Shown one piece after another: positions 8,016 to 16,473 of a DNA stretch of 30,939 nt (positions are counted from its first letter, which is position 1; each line of letters opens with the position of its first letter). The stretch spans positions 1 through 30,939 of the forward strand of contig CAKSGG010000021.1 in the NCBI GenBank assembly GCA_934454215.1, read 5' to 3'. The notes under the pieces were generated by a model that saw nothing but the letters and a program-made list of their open reading frames with translations, made no database searches and was not told the origin of the DNA. The stretch comes from an uncultured Clostridia bacterium (GTDB lineage: Bacteria; Bacillota; Clostridia; UBA1381). A program made the translations under genes and the position numbers.

Positions 8016-9221
8016 TTAAACCTCTACCATACTGCCCTTGGGTATCTCGCTGTCTGCCTCAACTACTGCGCCGCCCTCTATCAGAACCAGTCCGCCGCCG
8101 CACATTGCCGACTTATACGGATTGTCCTCACGCTCGGTTATACCGATTCTTGCGCCGTCATGAATAACTGCGTCAGCACCTATAACCGCCTTTTCAACAA
8201 CCACGTTCTTTCCGATTTTTGCGCCCGGCATAACAACCGAATCCCTTACAAGCGAATCCTCGCCTATATCGACAGCACCGAATATTACGGAATGTTCAAT
8301 CTCTCCGTATATGCTGCATCCTTCCGTTACGGTTGAATTTACAATTTTTGCGCCCGCCCCTACATAATGCGGTGCAAGAGCCATGTTTCTCGAATATATA
8401 ATCCATTTTCTGTCATTTATATCAAATTTCGGAGGCGTATCTATCAAATCCATATTTGCCTCCCAAAGTGAATGTACCGTTCCGACGTCCTTCCAGTATC
8501 CCTCAAATCTGTACGATACCATCTTTTCGCCGTTTGCCAGCATTTTCGGAATAATATTCTTACCGAAATCATTTTCAGATTCGGGGTCTCTTTCGTCGTC
8601 GTTCAGATATTCTTTCAAAATTTGGTAATCAAATATATAAATACCCATTGACGCAAGATTTGATTTCGGCTCTGCCGGTTTTTCCTCAAACTCGATAATA
8701 TCCCCCATATCATCAACATTCATTATACCGAAACGGCTCGCCTCCTCCCACGGCACGGGCATAACGGCTATCGTAACCGCCGCACCCGTTTCCTTATGCC
8801 GTCTGAGCATTTCTCCGTAGTGCATTTTATATATGTGGTCGCCCGAAAGAATGAGTACGTTTTTCGGGCTGAAACCCTCCAAAAATCCTATATTCTGATA
8901 TATCGCATTTGCCGTGCCCTTATACCATTCGCCCGTTTTAGCGCTCTGATAAGGCGGAAGAACATATGCGCCTCCGTTATTTCTTGCCAAATCCCACGGA
9001 TTTCCGTTTCCTATATAAGTATTCAGTTCAAGCGGCTGATACTGAGTTAAAACACCCACCGTATCTATACCCGAATGTACGCAGTTTGAAAGAGGAAAAT
9101 CTATAATTCTGTATTTTCCCCCGAATGGCACAGCCGGTTTTGCAACCTTTTTTGTTAATGCTCCGAGTCTTGACCCCTGCCCTCCGGCAAGTATCATCGC
9201 CACGCAATCCTTTGATACCAT
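8016..9221 (-). CDS. glgC: Glucose-1-phosphate adenylyltransferase, catalytic subunit
   Basis: GlgC (401 aa) makes ADP-glucose and pyrophosphate from ATP and glucose-1-phosphate, the committed step of bacterial glycogen synthesis. Catalytic features are intact: the nucleotide loop ILAGGQGSRLGALT near residues 10-23, PFGGKYRIIDFPLSNC, NPWDLARNNGG, KGTANAIYQN, SGDHIYKMHY and the glucose-1-phosphate-binding region FEEKP. The C-terminal third shows the hexapeptide pattern of a left-handed beta-helix. AGGAG lies 9 nt before the ATG. It sits between glgB and glgD, and pairs functionally with the degenerate GlgD next door. Confidence 0.97.
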   Translation of the reverse strand: MVSKDCVAMILAGGQGSRLGALTKKVAKPAVPFGGKYRIIDFPLSNCVHSGIDTVGVLTQYQPLELNTYIGNGNPWDLARNNGGAYVLPPYQSAKTGEWYKGTANAIYQNIGFLEGFSPKNVLILSGDHIYKMHYGEMLRRHKETGAAVTIAVMPVPWEEASRFGIMNVDDMGDIIEFEEKPAEPKSNLASMGIYIFDYQILKEYLNDDERDPESENDFGKNIIPKMLANGEKMVSYRFEGYWKDVGTVHSLWEANMDLIDTPPKFDINDRKWIIYSRNMALAPHYVGAGAKIVNSTVTEGCSIYGEIEHSVIFGAVDIGEDSLVRDSVVMPGAKIGKNVVVEKAVIGADAVIHDGARIGITEREDNPYKSAMCGGGLVLIEGGAVVEADSEIPKGSMVEV

Positions 9222-9253
9222 TTATCTCATCTCCTATTAATATTTCTTATACC

Positions 9254-11155
9254 TCAGCCCTTCACCTTTTTCAGATACATTACCGAATTTGCGTCGGCAA
9301 AAAGCTTCAGTGAATAATCCTTACAGTTTCTCGGCATATTATGCGTTTTATATTTTTTCTTCCCTATACGCCTTGTTCCGCCGAATTTGGACGAATTGGA
9401 ATGAAGTATAACCTCATATTCACCCTCCTCGGGGACGCCGATTTCATAAACGGGAATATCCTTCGTGGAGAAATTAGCTACTATTATAATTCCGTCCTTT
9501 TCGCCGTATCTTATATACGAGTATACGGAATTATCGCTGTCATCTCCGTTTATCCATTCAAACCCCCGCGAATCCTGGTCAAGCTCCCATAATGCGCTTT
9601 CATTAAGGTACAGCCTGTTCAGCTCACGCACATATTCGTGAAGTTTTTTATGTTTGTCCGTCTCCAGAACATTCCATTCAAGCTGGTCGTCGTATCTCCA
9701 TTCAAGAAATTGTCCTATTTCTCCCCCCATGAACATGAGCTTTTTACCGCACATACTCATATAATACCCAAGAAATGCCCTGTATGAATCGAATTTGCGT
9801 TCATATTCTCCGAACATCTTATCTATAAGTGATTTTTTTCCGTGAACGACTTCATCATGTGACAGCGGAAGTATATAATTTTCCGAATAAGCATACATCG
9901 TCACAAATGTAAGCAGATTATGATTTGAGCCTCTGTAAAGTGAATCCATCGCCATATAAGTAAGCGAATCGTTCATCCAGCCCATGTTCCACTTAAAATT
10001 AAATCCAAGTCCGTCATTCTCGGGCGGCGCAGTCACAAGCGGCCATGCCGTTGATTCCTCCGCAATCATCATAAAGCCCGGAAATTCCGTACCCATGATA
10101 TGATTAATCTTTTTAAAGAAATCCACAGCCTCAAGGTTTCCGTTTCCGCCGTAAATATTCGCTATCCATTCTCCGTCGTTTCTGGAATAATTTCTGTAAA
10201 GCATGGACGAAACCGCATCAACACGCAGTCCGTCGATATGATATTCCTCCGCCCAGAAATACGCCGACGAAATCAAAAACGACACCACCTCGCTTTTGGA
10301 ATAGTCAAACACCATTGTTCCCCAATCCTTATGCTCGCCCATTCTTGCGTCCGCATATTCATAGCACGGCGTTCCGTCAAAGAGCCTCAGTCCGTGTGCG
10401 TCCTTCGGGAAATGCGCCGGAACCCAGTCCATTATAACGGAAATTCCCGCTTTGTGACATTCGTTTACGAAATATTTCAAATCCTCGCACGTTCCGTAAC
10501 GTGACGTAGCGGCAAAATAGCCCGTAACCTGATACCCCCACGAGCCGTCAAACGGGTATTCCGTAAGCGGCATAAGCTCTATATGAGTATAATTCATATC
10601 CTTTACGTAAGGTATAAGTGCGTCCGCAAGCTCTCTGTAGGTATAGAAACTTCCGTCATCGTGAATCCTCCATGAGCCTGCATGAACCTCGTATATATTC
10701 ACAGGGCTTTTTACACTGTTACGGTTTCTCGATGATTTTATAAACCGCTTATCCGACCACTTAAAATTTTTCTCTTTCGGAACTACCGAAGCGGTTCCGG
10801 GGCGAAGCTCGCAGCGTCTCGCATACGGGTCTGCTCTCATATATGTTTCCCCGTCCTGCGATTTTATCATGTATTTGTATAAAGAGCCTGTTTCAATATC
10901 ATCAAAAACTCCGTACCAGATTCCCGTATCGCCTATTTTTTTCAGCTCTTTTCCGCTGCCGTTCCATGAATTAAATTCACCCGCAACAGAAACAGCCTCC
11001 GCATTAGGCGCCCATACGGCAAACCTAAGATATTTCTTTCCGTCAATCTCAATCCTGTGTACTCCCAGCATTTCATACGATTTGAAATTTTCACCGTTAT
11101 TAAACAAATACGTCTGAAAGCTGCTTATACCGGCACAGGTTTTATCATCTACCAT
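9254..11155 (-). CDS. glgB: 1,4-alpha-glucan branching enzyme
   Basis: GlgB (633 aa, close to the shorter Bacillus-type enzymes) cuts an alpha-1,4 chain and re-attaches it through an alpha-1,6 bond. An N-terminal CBM48 domain (about 30-120, with FAVWAPNAEAVSVAGEFNSWNG) precedes a GH13 barrel. Catalytic residues are visible: HIDGLRVDAVSSML with the nucleophile Asp313, MIAEEST with the acid Glu366, and LSHDEVVHGKKSL with the third carboxylate. YEVHAGSW and the all-beta C-terminal domain are also present. AAAGGAG lies 8 nt before the ATG. It is the first gene of the glgB-glgC-glgD unit, 32 bp from glgC, and is divergent from spoVT. Confidence 0.97.
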   Translation of the reverse strand: MVDDKTCAGISSFQTYLFNNGENFKSYEMLGVHRIEIDGKKYLRFAVWAPNAEAVSVAGEFNSWNGSGKELKKIGDTGIWYGVFDDIETGSLYKYMIKSQDGETYMRADPYARRCELRPGTASVVPKEKNFKWSDKRFIKSSRNRNSVKSPVNIYEVHAGSWRIHDDGSFYTYRELADALIPYVKDMNYTHIELMPLTEYPFDGSWGYQVTGYFAATSRYGTCEDLKYFVNECHKAGISVIMDWVPAHFPKDAHGLRLFDGTPCYEYADARMGEHKDWGTMVFDYSKSEVVSFLISSAYFWAEEYHIDGLRVDAVSSMLYRNYSRNDGEWIANIYGGNGNLEAVDFFKKINHIMGTEFPGFMMIAEESTAWPLVTAPPENDGLGFNFKWNMGWMNDSLTYMAMDSLYRGSNHNLLTFVTMYAYSENYILPLSHDEVVHGKKSLIDKMFGEYERKFDSYRAFLGYYMSMCGKKLMFMGGEIGQFLEWRYDDQLEWNVLETDKHKKLHEYVRELNRLYLNESALWELDQDSRGFEWINGDDSDNSVYSYIRYGEKDGIIIVANFSTKDIPVYEIGVPEEGEYEVILHSNSSKFGGTRRIGKKKYKTHNMPRNCKDYSLKLFADANSVMYLKKVKG

Positions 11156-11478
11156 TCATTATGCTCCTTTCTCAACAGGTAAATTCCAATTTAAGAATTT
11201 ATCGGTATGATACATATATTATAACACATTTTCTTTTAGTAGTAAAGTATATATATGAAATAAATTTATATAAATTTTTTGTATATTTTGACATCATCGG
11301 ATTTTTTTTGATAACATTCAGCATAAGCTTACAAATTACCGCAAAACCGCAGTCCGTGCGTTTTTTATTAAATTAAAGCAGTTCTGTTCATATTTTCCCA
11401 TTTTTTTGTTACATAAAAGCCCATTAATATGTAAATAATAGCTTTGCAACAAAAAAAATCAAAAGGAGAGCATATATA
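11156..11478. other. 323-bp divergent control region between glgB and spoVT
   Basis: This very A/T-rich stretch has no gene. It contains the glgB promoter on the minus strand. For spoVT only weak candidates are seen: TTGTTA (11405-11410) with TGTAAA about 18 nt downstream. A TTCATA...CATAAAA pair recalls sigma-G sites, but its 19-nt spacing is off and I do not call it. No clear operator palindrome is visible. Confidence 0.45.
11218..11246 (-). promoter_or_regulatory. Promoter of glgB-glgC-glgD
   Basis: On the minus strand the -10 is TATAAT (11218-11223), the spacer is 17 nt and the -35 is TTTACT (11241-11246, 4 of 6 consensus). The predicted leader to glgB is about 55 nt. Confidence 0.65.
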
Positions 11479-12015
11479 ATGAAAGCAACAGGAATTGTAA
11501 GAAGAATAGATGATTTGGGCCGTGTTGTTATTCCTAAGGAAATACGCAGAACAATGCGGATTCGCGAGGGCGACCCTCTTGAAATTTACACCGAAAAGGA
11601 CGGCGAGGTTATATTCAAAAAATATTCGCCAATCGGAGAGCTGGGCGATTTTGCCTCCGATTACGTTGAAACGCTCGCAAAGGCCTCGGGGCACGGGGCT
11701 TGTATAACTGACCGCGACAATGTTATTGCCGTTTCGGGAGTTCCGAAAAAGGAGCTTATAGAAAAGCCCGTATCATCAGACCTTGACAAGGTTATGAACG
11801 ATAAAATTTTTATCAGATACCAAACAGGCAAGTCAGTTTCAATCGCCGACGGCAACGATAAATACAACGCCGGAATTGTTGTTCCGATAGTGTCGGAGGG
11901 CGATACAATCGGTTCGGTTCTGTTTATCATGAAAGACGACGAAAAACCGTCCGAGGTTGAGGAAAAGCTCGCCGAGTCCGCCGCAGGTTTTTTGGGCAGA
12001 CACATGGAGGGGTAA
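11479..12015 (+). CDS. spoVT: Stage V sporulation protein T (AbrB-family regulator)
   Basis: SpoVT is a DNA-binding regulator. In Bacillus subtilis it tunes sigma-G-dependent genes in the forespore. The length here, 178 aa, equals the B. subtilis protein. The N-terminal AbrB/MazE swapped-hairpin domain is clear (MKATGIVRRIDDLGRVVIPKEIRR, split over residues 1-24, then GDPLEIYTEKDGEVIFKKY). Residues 55-178 form the GAF-like C-terminal domain (HGACITDRDNVIAVSG, VVPIVSEGDTIGSVLF). AAAAGGAGAG precedes the ATG. It is a single-gene unit closed by a terminator. AbrB itself is only about 95 residues, so the full length favours SpoVT. Its presence suggests the organism can sporulate, and its position back-to-back with glgB hints at shared control. 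Confidence 0.92.
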   Translation: MKATGIVRRIDDLGRVVIPKEIRRTMRIREGDPLEIYTEKDGEVIFKKYSPIGELGDFASDYVETLAKASGHGACITDRDNVIAVSGVPKKELIEKPVSSDLDKVMNDKIFIRYQTGKSVSIADGNDKYNAGIVVPIVSEGDTIGSVLFIMKDDEKPSEVEEKLAESAAGFLGRHMEG

Positions 12016-12036
12016 CGCACCGCCTCCCGCCTATAT

Positions 12037-12075
12037 AAAAAAGACTCTGTTTTTGCATTATCAGAGCCTTTTTTT
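12037..12075 (+). terminator. Intrinsic terminator after spoVT
   Basis: AAAAAAG-A-CTCTG (12037-12049) pairs with CAGAG-C-CTTTTTT (from 12062) with one A.C mismatch, and continues into a T tract. Confidence 0.8.
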
Positions 12076-12133
12076 ATACTCTCAATTTATAAAAAATTCA
12101 ACCTGTGTTTATACTTTATTTACAATTTTATTG

Positions 12134-12139
12134 TATAAT
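12134..12139 (+). promoter_or_regulatory. Candidate -10 element for the SSB-like gene
   Basis: A perfect TATAAT lies about 110 bases before the start codon, but no good -35 is found at 16-18 nt. A second TATAAT at about 12209-12214 also lacks a -35 partner. Weak assignment. Confidence 0.3.
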
Positions 12140-12244
12140 ACTTGTAAGATATGACATAAAATACTCTGACAGCAAAAAACAGTAATAAAATTATTAATTA
12201 CCGAATAGATATAATTAGTGATTAAAAACCAAGGAGGATTCAAT

Positions 12245-12934
12245 ATGGATAATACAAACAATCAAGCAACGGTTATAGGTACAATAGAAGATGATTTCAA
12301 GCTTAATCATGAAATATATGCCGAAAAATTTTATACCTTTACAATCAGTATTCCGAGGCTCAGCGGCGCTAATGATAATGTTCGGATAATGATTTCCGAA
12401 AGACTGATAATGGACAGCAGCTATCAAAAGGGCGACAAGGTTGAAATAACGGGTCAGTTCCGTTCCTACAACAGCTACGAAAACGGCGATAACCGCCTTG
12501 TTCTTACCGTATTTGCAAAGGATATATGTCATTATGACGAGGACGAGAACAAAAATCCGAATATTCTCTACCTCAACGGATATATCTGCAAAGAGCCTGT
12601 ATACCGCACAACGCCTTTCGGGCGCGAAATTACGGATATACTGCTCGCCGTAAACAGAAGCTACAATAAATCCGATTACATTCCGATTATAGCATGGGGA
12701 CGCAACGCCAGATTTGCAAAAAATCTGAATGTCGGAGATAACGTAAAGCTCTGGGGCAGAATCCAGTCGAGAAATTATCAGAAAAAAATTTCCGAGGACG
12801 AGGTCATAACAAAGACTGCATACGAGGTTTCAATAAACCGTATGGAGCTTGTGACCGACGAAACTTCGGAGGATACCGAAAACATTGAAGAAACTCATGA
12901 TTTTTCACTTCATGACGATAACGAATATATTTAA
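12245..12934 (+). CDS. SSB-like protein with two OB folds
   Basis: This 229-residue protein appears to contain two OB folds. The second (about 106-203) is a recognisable bacterial SSB domain, with VNRSYNKSDYIPIIAWGRNARF and KLWGRIQSRNYQ. The first (about 7-97) is more diverged but has the same layout (TVIGTI, FYTFTISIPRLSG, GDKVEITGQFRSY). It presumably binds single-stranded DNA. The tail is acidic but ends DDNEYI rather than the canonical DDDIPF that recruits repair and replication partners. AAGGAGG lies 7 nt before ATG 12245; the in-frame codon at 12218 lies upstream of that site and is rejected. It stands alone between two terminators, not in the usual rpsF-ssb-rpsR setting, so it is probably an accessory paralogue. 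Confidence 0.75.
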   Translation: MDNTNNQATVIGTIEDDFKLNHEIYAEKFYTFTISIPRLSGANDNVRIMISERLIMDSSYQKGDKVEITGQFRSYNSYENGDNRLVLTVFAKDICHYDEDENKNPNILYLNGYICKEPVYRTTPFGREITDILLAVNRSYNKSDYIPIIAWGRNARFAKNLNVGDNVKLWGRIQSRNYQKKISEDEVITKTAYEVSINRMELVTDETSEDTENIEETHDFSLHDDNEYI

Positions 12935-12942
12935 AAACACCT

Positions 12943-12978
12943 GACGCATTGCCCAAAAAGCGGTGCGTCTGTTTTTTT
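12943..12978 (+). terminator. Intrinsic terminator after the SSB-like gene
   Basis: GACGCA (12943-12948) pairs with TGCGTC (12964-12969) around a partly paired loop, followed by TGTTTTTTT. Confidence 0.75.
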
Positions 12979-13048
12979 ATTGGGCAGTTTAGGGTAAAAA
13001 TGTACAAAAACCATACAGCATAATTCAACAGTTTAGTCATTTCAATTA

Positions 13049-13077
13049 TTGACTTTGCACAAAAATTATGGTAAGAT
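13049..13077 (+). promoter_or_regulatory. Promoter of hom-thrB-lysC
   Basis: TTGACT (13049-13054), a 17-nt spacer and TAAGAT (13072-13077) lie 40 bases before hom. The predicted leader is only about 30-35 nt, too short for a T-box or lysine riboswitch. Confidence 0.7.
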
Positions 13078-13117
13078 TATTAATCATAAAGAATTTTATT
13101 AAACGGAGGAGAACGGA

Positions 13118-14320
13118 ATGGCAAAGGTTGCAATCATAGGATTCGGTACGGTCGGAAGCGGCGTATACGATATTATTCTGCAAAACAACAACAAGCTGCG
13201 CCGCAGCACATACGGCGATGAAGTATGTATAAAATATATACTTGACATTCGCGACTTTGACGCTCATCCTCACAAGGAGCTTTTTACAAAAAATTTCGAT
13301 GATATTCTCAACGACCCCGAGGTTTCGGTCGTTGCGGAAACAATGGGCGGACTTCACCCCGCATATGAATTTACAAAAAGCCTGCTTCTTGCCGGAAAGA
13401 GCGTTGTCACTTCAAATAAGGAGCTTGTTGCGACTTACGGTACCGAGCTTTTGAAAACAGCATATGATAACAACGTCAACTATATGTTTGAGGCAAGCGT
13501 GGGCGGCGGCATTCCGGTAATACGTCCTCTTCACCAAGACCTTACGGCAAATCATATTATGCGCATAGCAGGTATTCTGAACGGTACGACAAACTACATT
13601 CTTTATCAGATGTTCACAAACGGAGAATCGTTTGAAAACGCTCTGGCGGACGCACAGGCAAAGGGCTATGCCGAAAAGAATCCGGCAGCCGATATAGAAG
13701 GTCATGATGCGTGCCGAAAAATTGCGATTCTTGCGTCTCTTGCGTCGGGCGCAGCGATTGATTACAGAGATATAGATACAGAAGGAATAGTTAATATCAC
13801 GCTTGACGATGTAAAATACGCCGAACAGCTTAACTGCGTTATAAAGCTGATAGGCTATGCAAAATTCCTTGATAACGGAACGGTTTATTCAATTGTAAGT
13901 CCGATGCTTGTTCCGAATTCCAACTTACTTTCGGGAGTGCATGACGTATATAATGCGATTATGGTAACGGGAAATTGCGTCGGAGATTTGATGTTCTACG
14001 GTGCAGGTGCGGGCAAGCTGCCGACAGCGTCTGCCGTGGTTGCCGACATAGTTGACTGCGTAAGGCATAAAGACCGTCCCAAAAAGCTCGGTTGGGGTCA
14101 GGCTAAGGAAAATGTCATGGCGTCAAAGGACGATGTTGAATTTGCATATTTTGTAAGAACATCAAGTTCAAAAGACGCTGTTAAATCAATATTCGGCGAG
14201 GTTAAATTCCTTGACGGAAACGATACGGCATTTGTTACCGAAAAGCTCAGAGGTTTCGAAATCGAGCAAAAGCTTGCACAGCTTGATTCCGTAAAAGCCT
14301 CGATTAAGGTGCTTGACTGA
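13118..14320 (+). CDS. hom: Homoserine dehydrogenase
   Basis: Hom (400 aa) reduces aspartate semialdehyde to homoserine with NAD(P)H, leading to threonine and methionine. The N-terminal Rossmann motif GFGTVGSGV is at residues 8-16. The catalytic domain includes EASVGGGIPVIRPL (125-138), GILNGTTNYIL (152-162) and AADIEGHDACRKIAIL with the active-site lysine near 201. It is shorter than typical Firmicute enzymes of about 430 residues. The last 70 residues keep only an ACT-like start (FAYFVRTSS), so feedback inhibition by threonine may be altered. GGAGGAG precedes the ATG. The stop overlaps the thrB start (TGATG), indicating translational coupling. Confidence 0.96.
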   Translation: MAKVAIIGFGTVGSGVYDIILQNNNKLRRSTYGDEVCIKYILDIRDFDAHPHKELFTKNFDDILNDPEVSVVAETMGGLHPAYEFTKSLLLAGKSVVTSNKELVATYGTELLKTAYDNNVNYMFEASVGGGIPVIRPLHQDLTANHIMRIAGILNGTTNYILYQMFTNGESFENALADAQAKGYAEKNPAADIEGHDACRKIAILASLASGAAIDYRDIDTEGIVNITLDDVKYAEQLNCVIKLIGYAKFLDNGTVYSIVSPMLVPNSNLLSGVHDVYNAIMVTGNCVGDLMFYGAGAGKLPTASAVVADIVDCVRHKDRPKKLGWGQAKENVMASKDDVEFAYFVRTSSSKDAVKSIFGEVKFLDGNDTAFVTEKLRGFEIEQKLAQLDSVKASIKVLD

Positions 14321-15216
14321 TGATAAAGGTAAAGGTTCCGGCAACGAGCGCAAATATGGGCGCAGGCTTTGACACACTCGGTATAGCATTAAATCTGTAC
14401 AACAGAATTAGTATAGAAGAAATTCCCGAAGGACTGGTTATAAATGTCCTTAATAAATCGGATTATATTCCGCTTGACGACCGCAATCTTATATATAAGG
14501 CAATGCAGGTTATTTTTGACGAGGTCGGTTACCGTCCGACAGGCTTGAGAATAACCCAGAACAGCGACATACCCATGACAAGGGGATTGGGCAGCAGCAG
14601 CGCTTGTATTATAGGCGGAATGCTTGGTGCAAACGCACTTTCGGGCAGAAAGCTTTCCTACAGCAGAATTATAGAGCTTGCGGCAAATATGGAGGGTCAT
14701 CCCGATAATGTCGGACCGGCGATGTACGGCGGTTTCTGCGTATCGCTTATGACCGATGAACACACAATTGTTCACAGCTATAAAATCAAACCGAATATAA
14801 AATTTGCGGTTATGATTCCCGATTACTTTGTGGCAACAAAAAAATCGAGAGAGGTTCTTCCCGATTGCGTGCCTTTCAGAGATGCGGTATTTAACATTTC
14901 AAGAGCGTCGTTTCTTCAGGCAGCGCTCATATCGGGAGATATATCACATCTGAGCTTAGGTGTTCAAGATAAGTTGCATCAGCAGTACCGCAGCGAATAT
15001 ATAGACGGTCTTGATGAAATATTCAAAAAAACATATGAGGCGGGCTCATGCGGCACGTATCTGAGCGGCTCGGGGCCGACGGTGCTTTCGTTCCTTGACG
15101 GCAATTACGGTCGGTTCAAGGCAGATATGGAAAAGTTTTTTATACAAAATTCTCATAGCTGGACCTGCAAAATTCTTGACATTGACAATGTGGGTGCTGT
15201 AGTATCTGAAATATAA
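14320..15216 (+). CDS. thrB: Homoserine kinase
   Basis: ThrB (298 aa) phosphorylates homoserine for threonine synthesis. It is a GHMP kinase: the N-terminus has VPATSANMGAGFDTLGIAL, the ATP-binding loop PMTRGLGSSSACIIGG lies at about 86-101, and the C-terminal motif GTYLSGSGPTVLSF is near residue 250. The ATG overlaps the hom stop by one base, so translation is coupled. Length and motifs are ordinary for the family. Threonine synthase is not in the window. Confidence 0.96.
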   Translation: MIKVKVPATSANMGAGFDTLGIALNLYNRISIEEIPEGLVINVLNKSDYIPLDDRNLIYKAMQVIFDEVGYRPTGLRITQNSDIPMTRGLGSSSACIIGGMLGANALSGRKLSYSRIIELAANMEGHPDNVGPAMYGGFCVSLMTDEHTIVHSYKIKPNIKFAVMIPDYFVATKKSREVLPDCVPFRDAVFNISRASFLQAALISGDISHLSLGVQDKLHQQYRSEYIDGLDEIFKKTYEAGSCGTYLSGSGPTVLSFLDGNYGRFKADMEKFFIQNSHSWTCKILDIDNVGAVVSEI

Positions 15217-15244
15217 CGGATAAATTTGAAAGGATGGATTTTAA

Positions 15245-16453
15245 ATGGGACTTATAGTTCAAAAGTTCGGCGGTTCTTCCGTAAGAGACGCCGAAAGGGT
15301 TATGAATGTTGCAAGGCGCATAACCGAAACGTATCAGGCAGGTAATTCCGTGGTTGTTGCGGTTTCGGCACAGGGTGACACAACAGATGACCTTATCGAA
15401 AAAGCAATTGAAATAAACGACCATGCCTCAAAGCGTGAAATGGATATGCTTTTGTCATCGGGCGAGCAGATTTCAATTGCACTGCTTGCAATGGCAATCG
15501 AAAAGCTCGGTTTCCCCGTTGTTTCGCTGACAGGCTGGCAGGCAGGCTTTAAAACAAATTCAAACTACGGTGCGGCAAGAATAAAGACAATCGACACCGA
15601 ACGTATTAATTTAGAGCTTGACAGAAAGCGTATTGTCATAGTTGCGGGATTTCAGGGGCTTAACAAATACGACGATATAACAACTCTCGGCAGAGGCGGC
15701 TCGGATACATCGGCAGTTGCCCTTGCGGCAGCGCTCAATGCTGATTTATGCGAGATATATACCGACGTTGACGGAGTATATACAGCTGACCCGAGATTCG
15801 TTAAAAACGCATATAAGCTTGAAGATATTTCATATGATGAAATGCTTGAGCTTGCTTCGCTGGGAGCAAATGTACTTCACAACAGAAGCGTTGAAATGGC
15901 TAAAAAATACAATGTAAAATTATCAGTACGTTCAAGCCTGAACAGAAACGAGGGCACATACGTTAAGGAGGTAGATCAAGTGGAAAAGATGGTTGTAAGA
16001 GGCGTAACGAGAGATAACGATTGCGCAAGAATCGCTTTATGCGGAGTTGAAGATACTCCGGGCAAGGCATTTCAGGTATTCAGAATGTTGGCAAAGCATA
16101 ATATAAACGTAGACCTTATTATTCAGTCAATCGGCAACGGAGTAAAGAAGGATATAGCTTTCACAACCTCCGAAGGTAATCTTGACGAAGCATTGCAGCT
16201 TCTCCATGATAACAACAACGTTATCAAAGCCGACCAGATAAGGTCAACAAAGGACGTATCAAAGGTTTCGATAGTCGGCGCAGGTATGGTAAATGACGCA
16301 GGCGTTGCGGCAAAGATGTTCGAGGCTCTTTCAGACGCACATATTAACATCAACATGATTGCAACCTCCGAAATCAAAATATCCGTTATAGTTGACAGAG
16401 CGGACGCAGAGAGAGCGGTTGTCGCTATACACGATAAATTCTTACTGAAGTAA
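15245..16453 (+). CDS. lysC: Aspartate kinase (with internal start for a regulatory subunit)
   Basis: LysC (402 aa) phosphorylates aspartate, the first step to lysine, threonine and methionine. The catalytic domain (about 1-240) shows VQKFGGSSV (5-13), the catalytic-domain signature TLGRGGSDTSAVALAAAL (about 143-160) and the YTDVDGVYTADP loop. Tandem ACT domains fill about 255-402 (EDTPGKAFQVFRMLAKHNINVD; VGAGMVNDAGVAAKMF). AAAGGATGG precedes the ATG by 7 nt. At codon 246 a perfect Shine-Dalgarno sequence precedes an in-frame GTG, matching the Bacillus subtilis arrangement in which the same gene also makes a separate beta subunit. It is 28 bp downstream of thrB in the same operon. Confidence 0.96.
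   Translation: MGLIVQKFGGSSVRDAERVMNVARRITETYQAGNSVVVAVSAQGDTTDDLIEKAIEINDHASKREMDMLLSSGEQISIALLAMAIEKLGFPVVSLTGWQAGFKTNSNYGAARIKTIDTERINLELDRKRIVIVAGFQGLNKYDDITTLGRGGSDTSAVALAAALNADLCEIYTDVDGVYTADPRFVKNAYKLEDISYDEMLELASLGANVLHNRSVEMAKKYNVKLSVRSSLNRNEGTYVKEVDQVEKMVVRGVTRDNDCARIALCGVEDTPGKAFQVFRMLAKHNINVDLIIQSIGNGVKKDIAFTTSEGNLDEALQLLHDNNNVIKADQIRSTKDVSKVSIVGAGMVNDAGVAAKMFEALSDAHININMIATSEIKISVIVDRADAERAVVAIHDKFLLK
15965..15982 (+). promoter_or_regulatory. Internal ribosome binding site and GTG start within lysC (beta subunit)
   Basis: AAGGAGGT (15965-15972) is a perfect Shine-Dalgarno sequence, 7 nt before GTG 15980-15982, which is in frame as codon 246. Translation from here would give a 157-residue protein made only of the ACT regulatory region. 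An in-frame ATG follows at 15989. Confidence 0.65.
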
Positions 16454-16473
16454 CTTGTTAATGTAATTCGATT

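Noticed and set aside
11384..11420. Possible sigma-G promoter (TTCATA...CATAAAA) for spoVT
   Set aside because: Spacing of about 19 nt and a mismatch at the end of the -10 make it no better than chance in this A/T-rich DNA.
11368..11694. 108-codon minus-strand ORF across the spoVT start
   Set aside because: It overlaps the conserved AbrB domain and the spoVT ribosome binding site, with no signal of its own.
12979..13117. Search for a lysine riboswitch or T-box upstream of hom
   Set aside because: The promoter leaves only a leader of about 30-35 nt, and no aptamer or T-box motif is visible.
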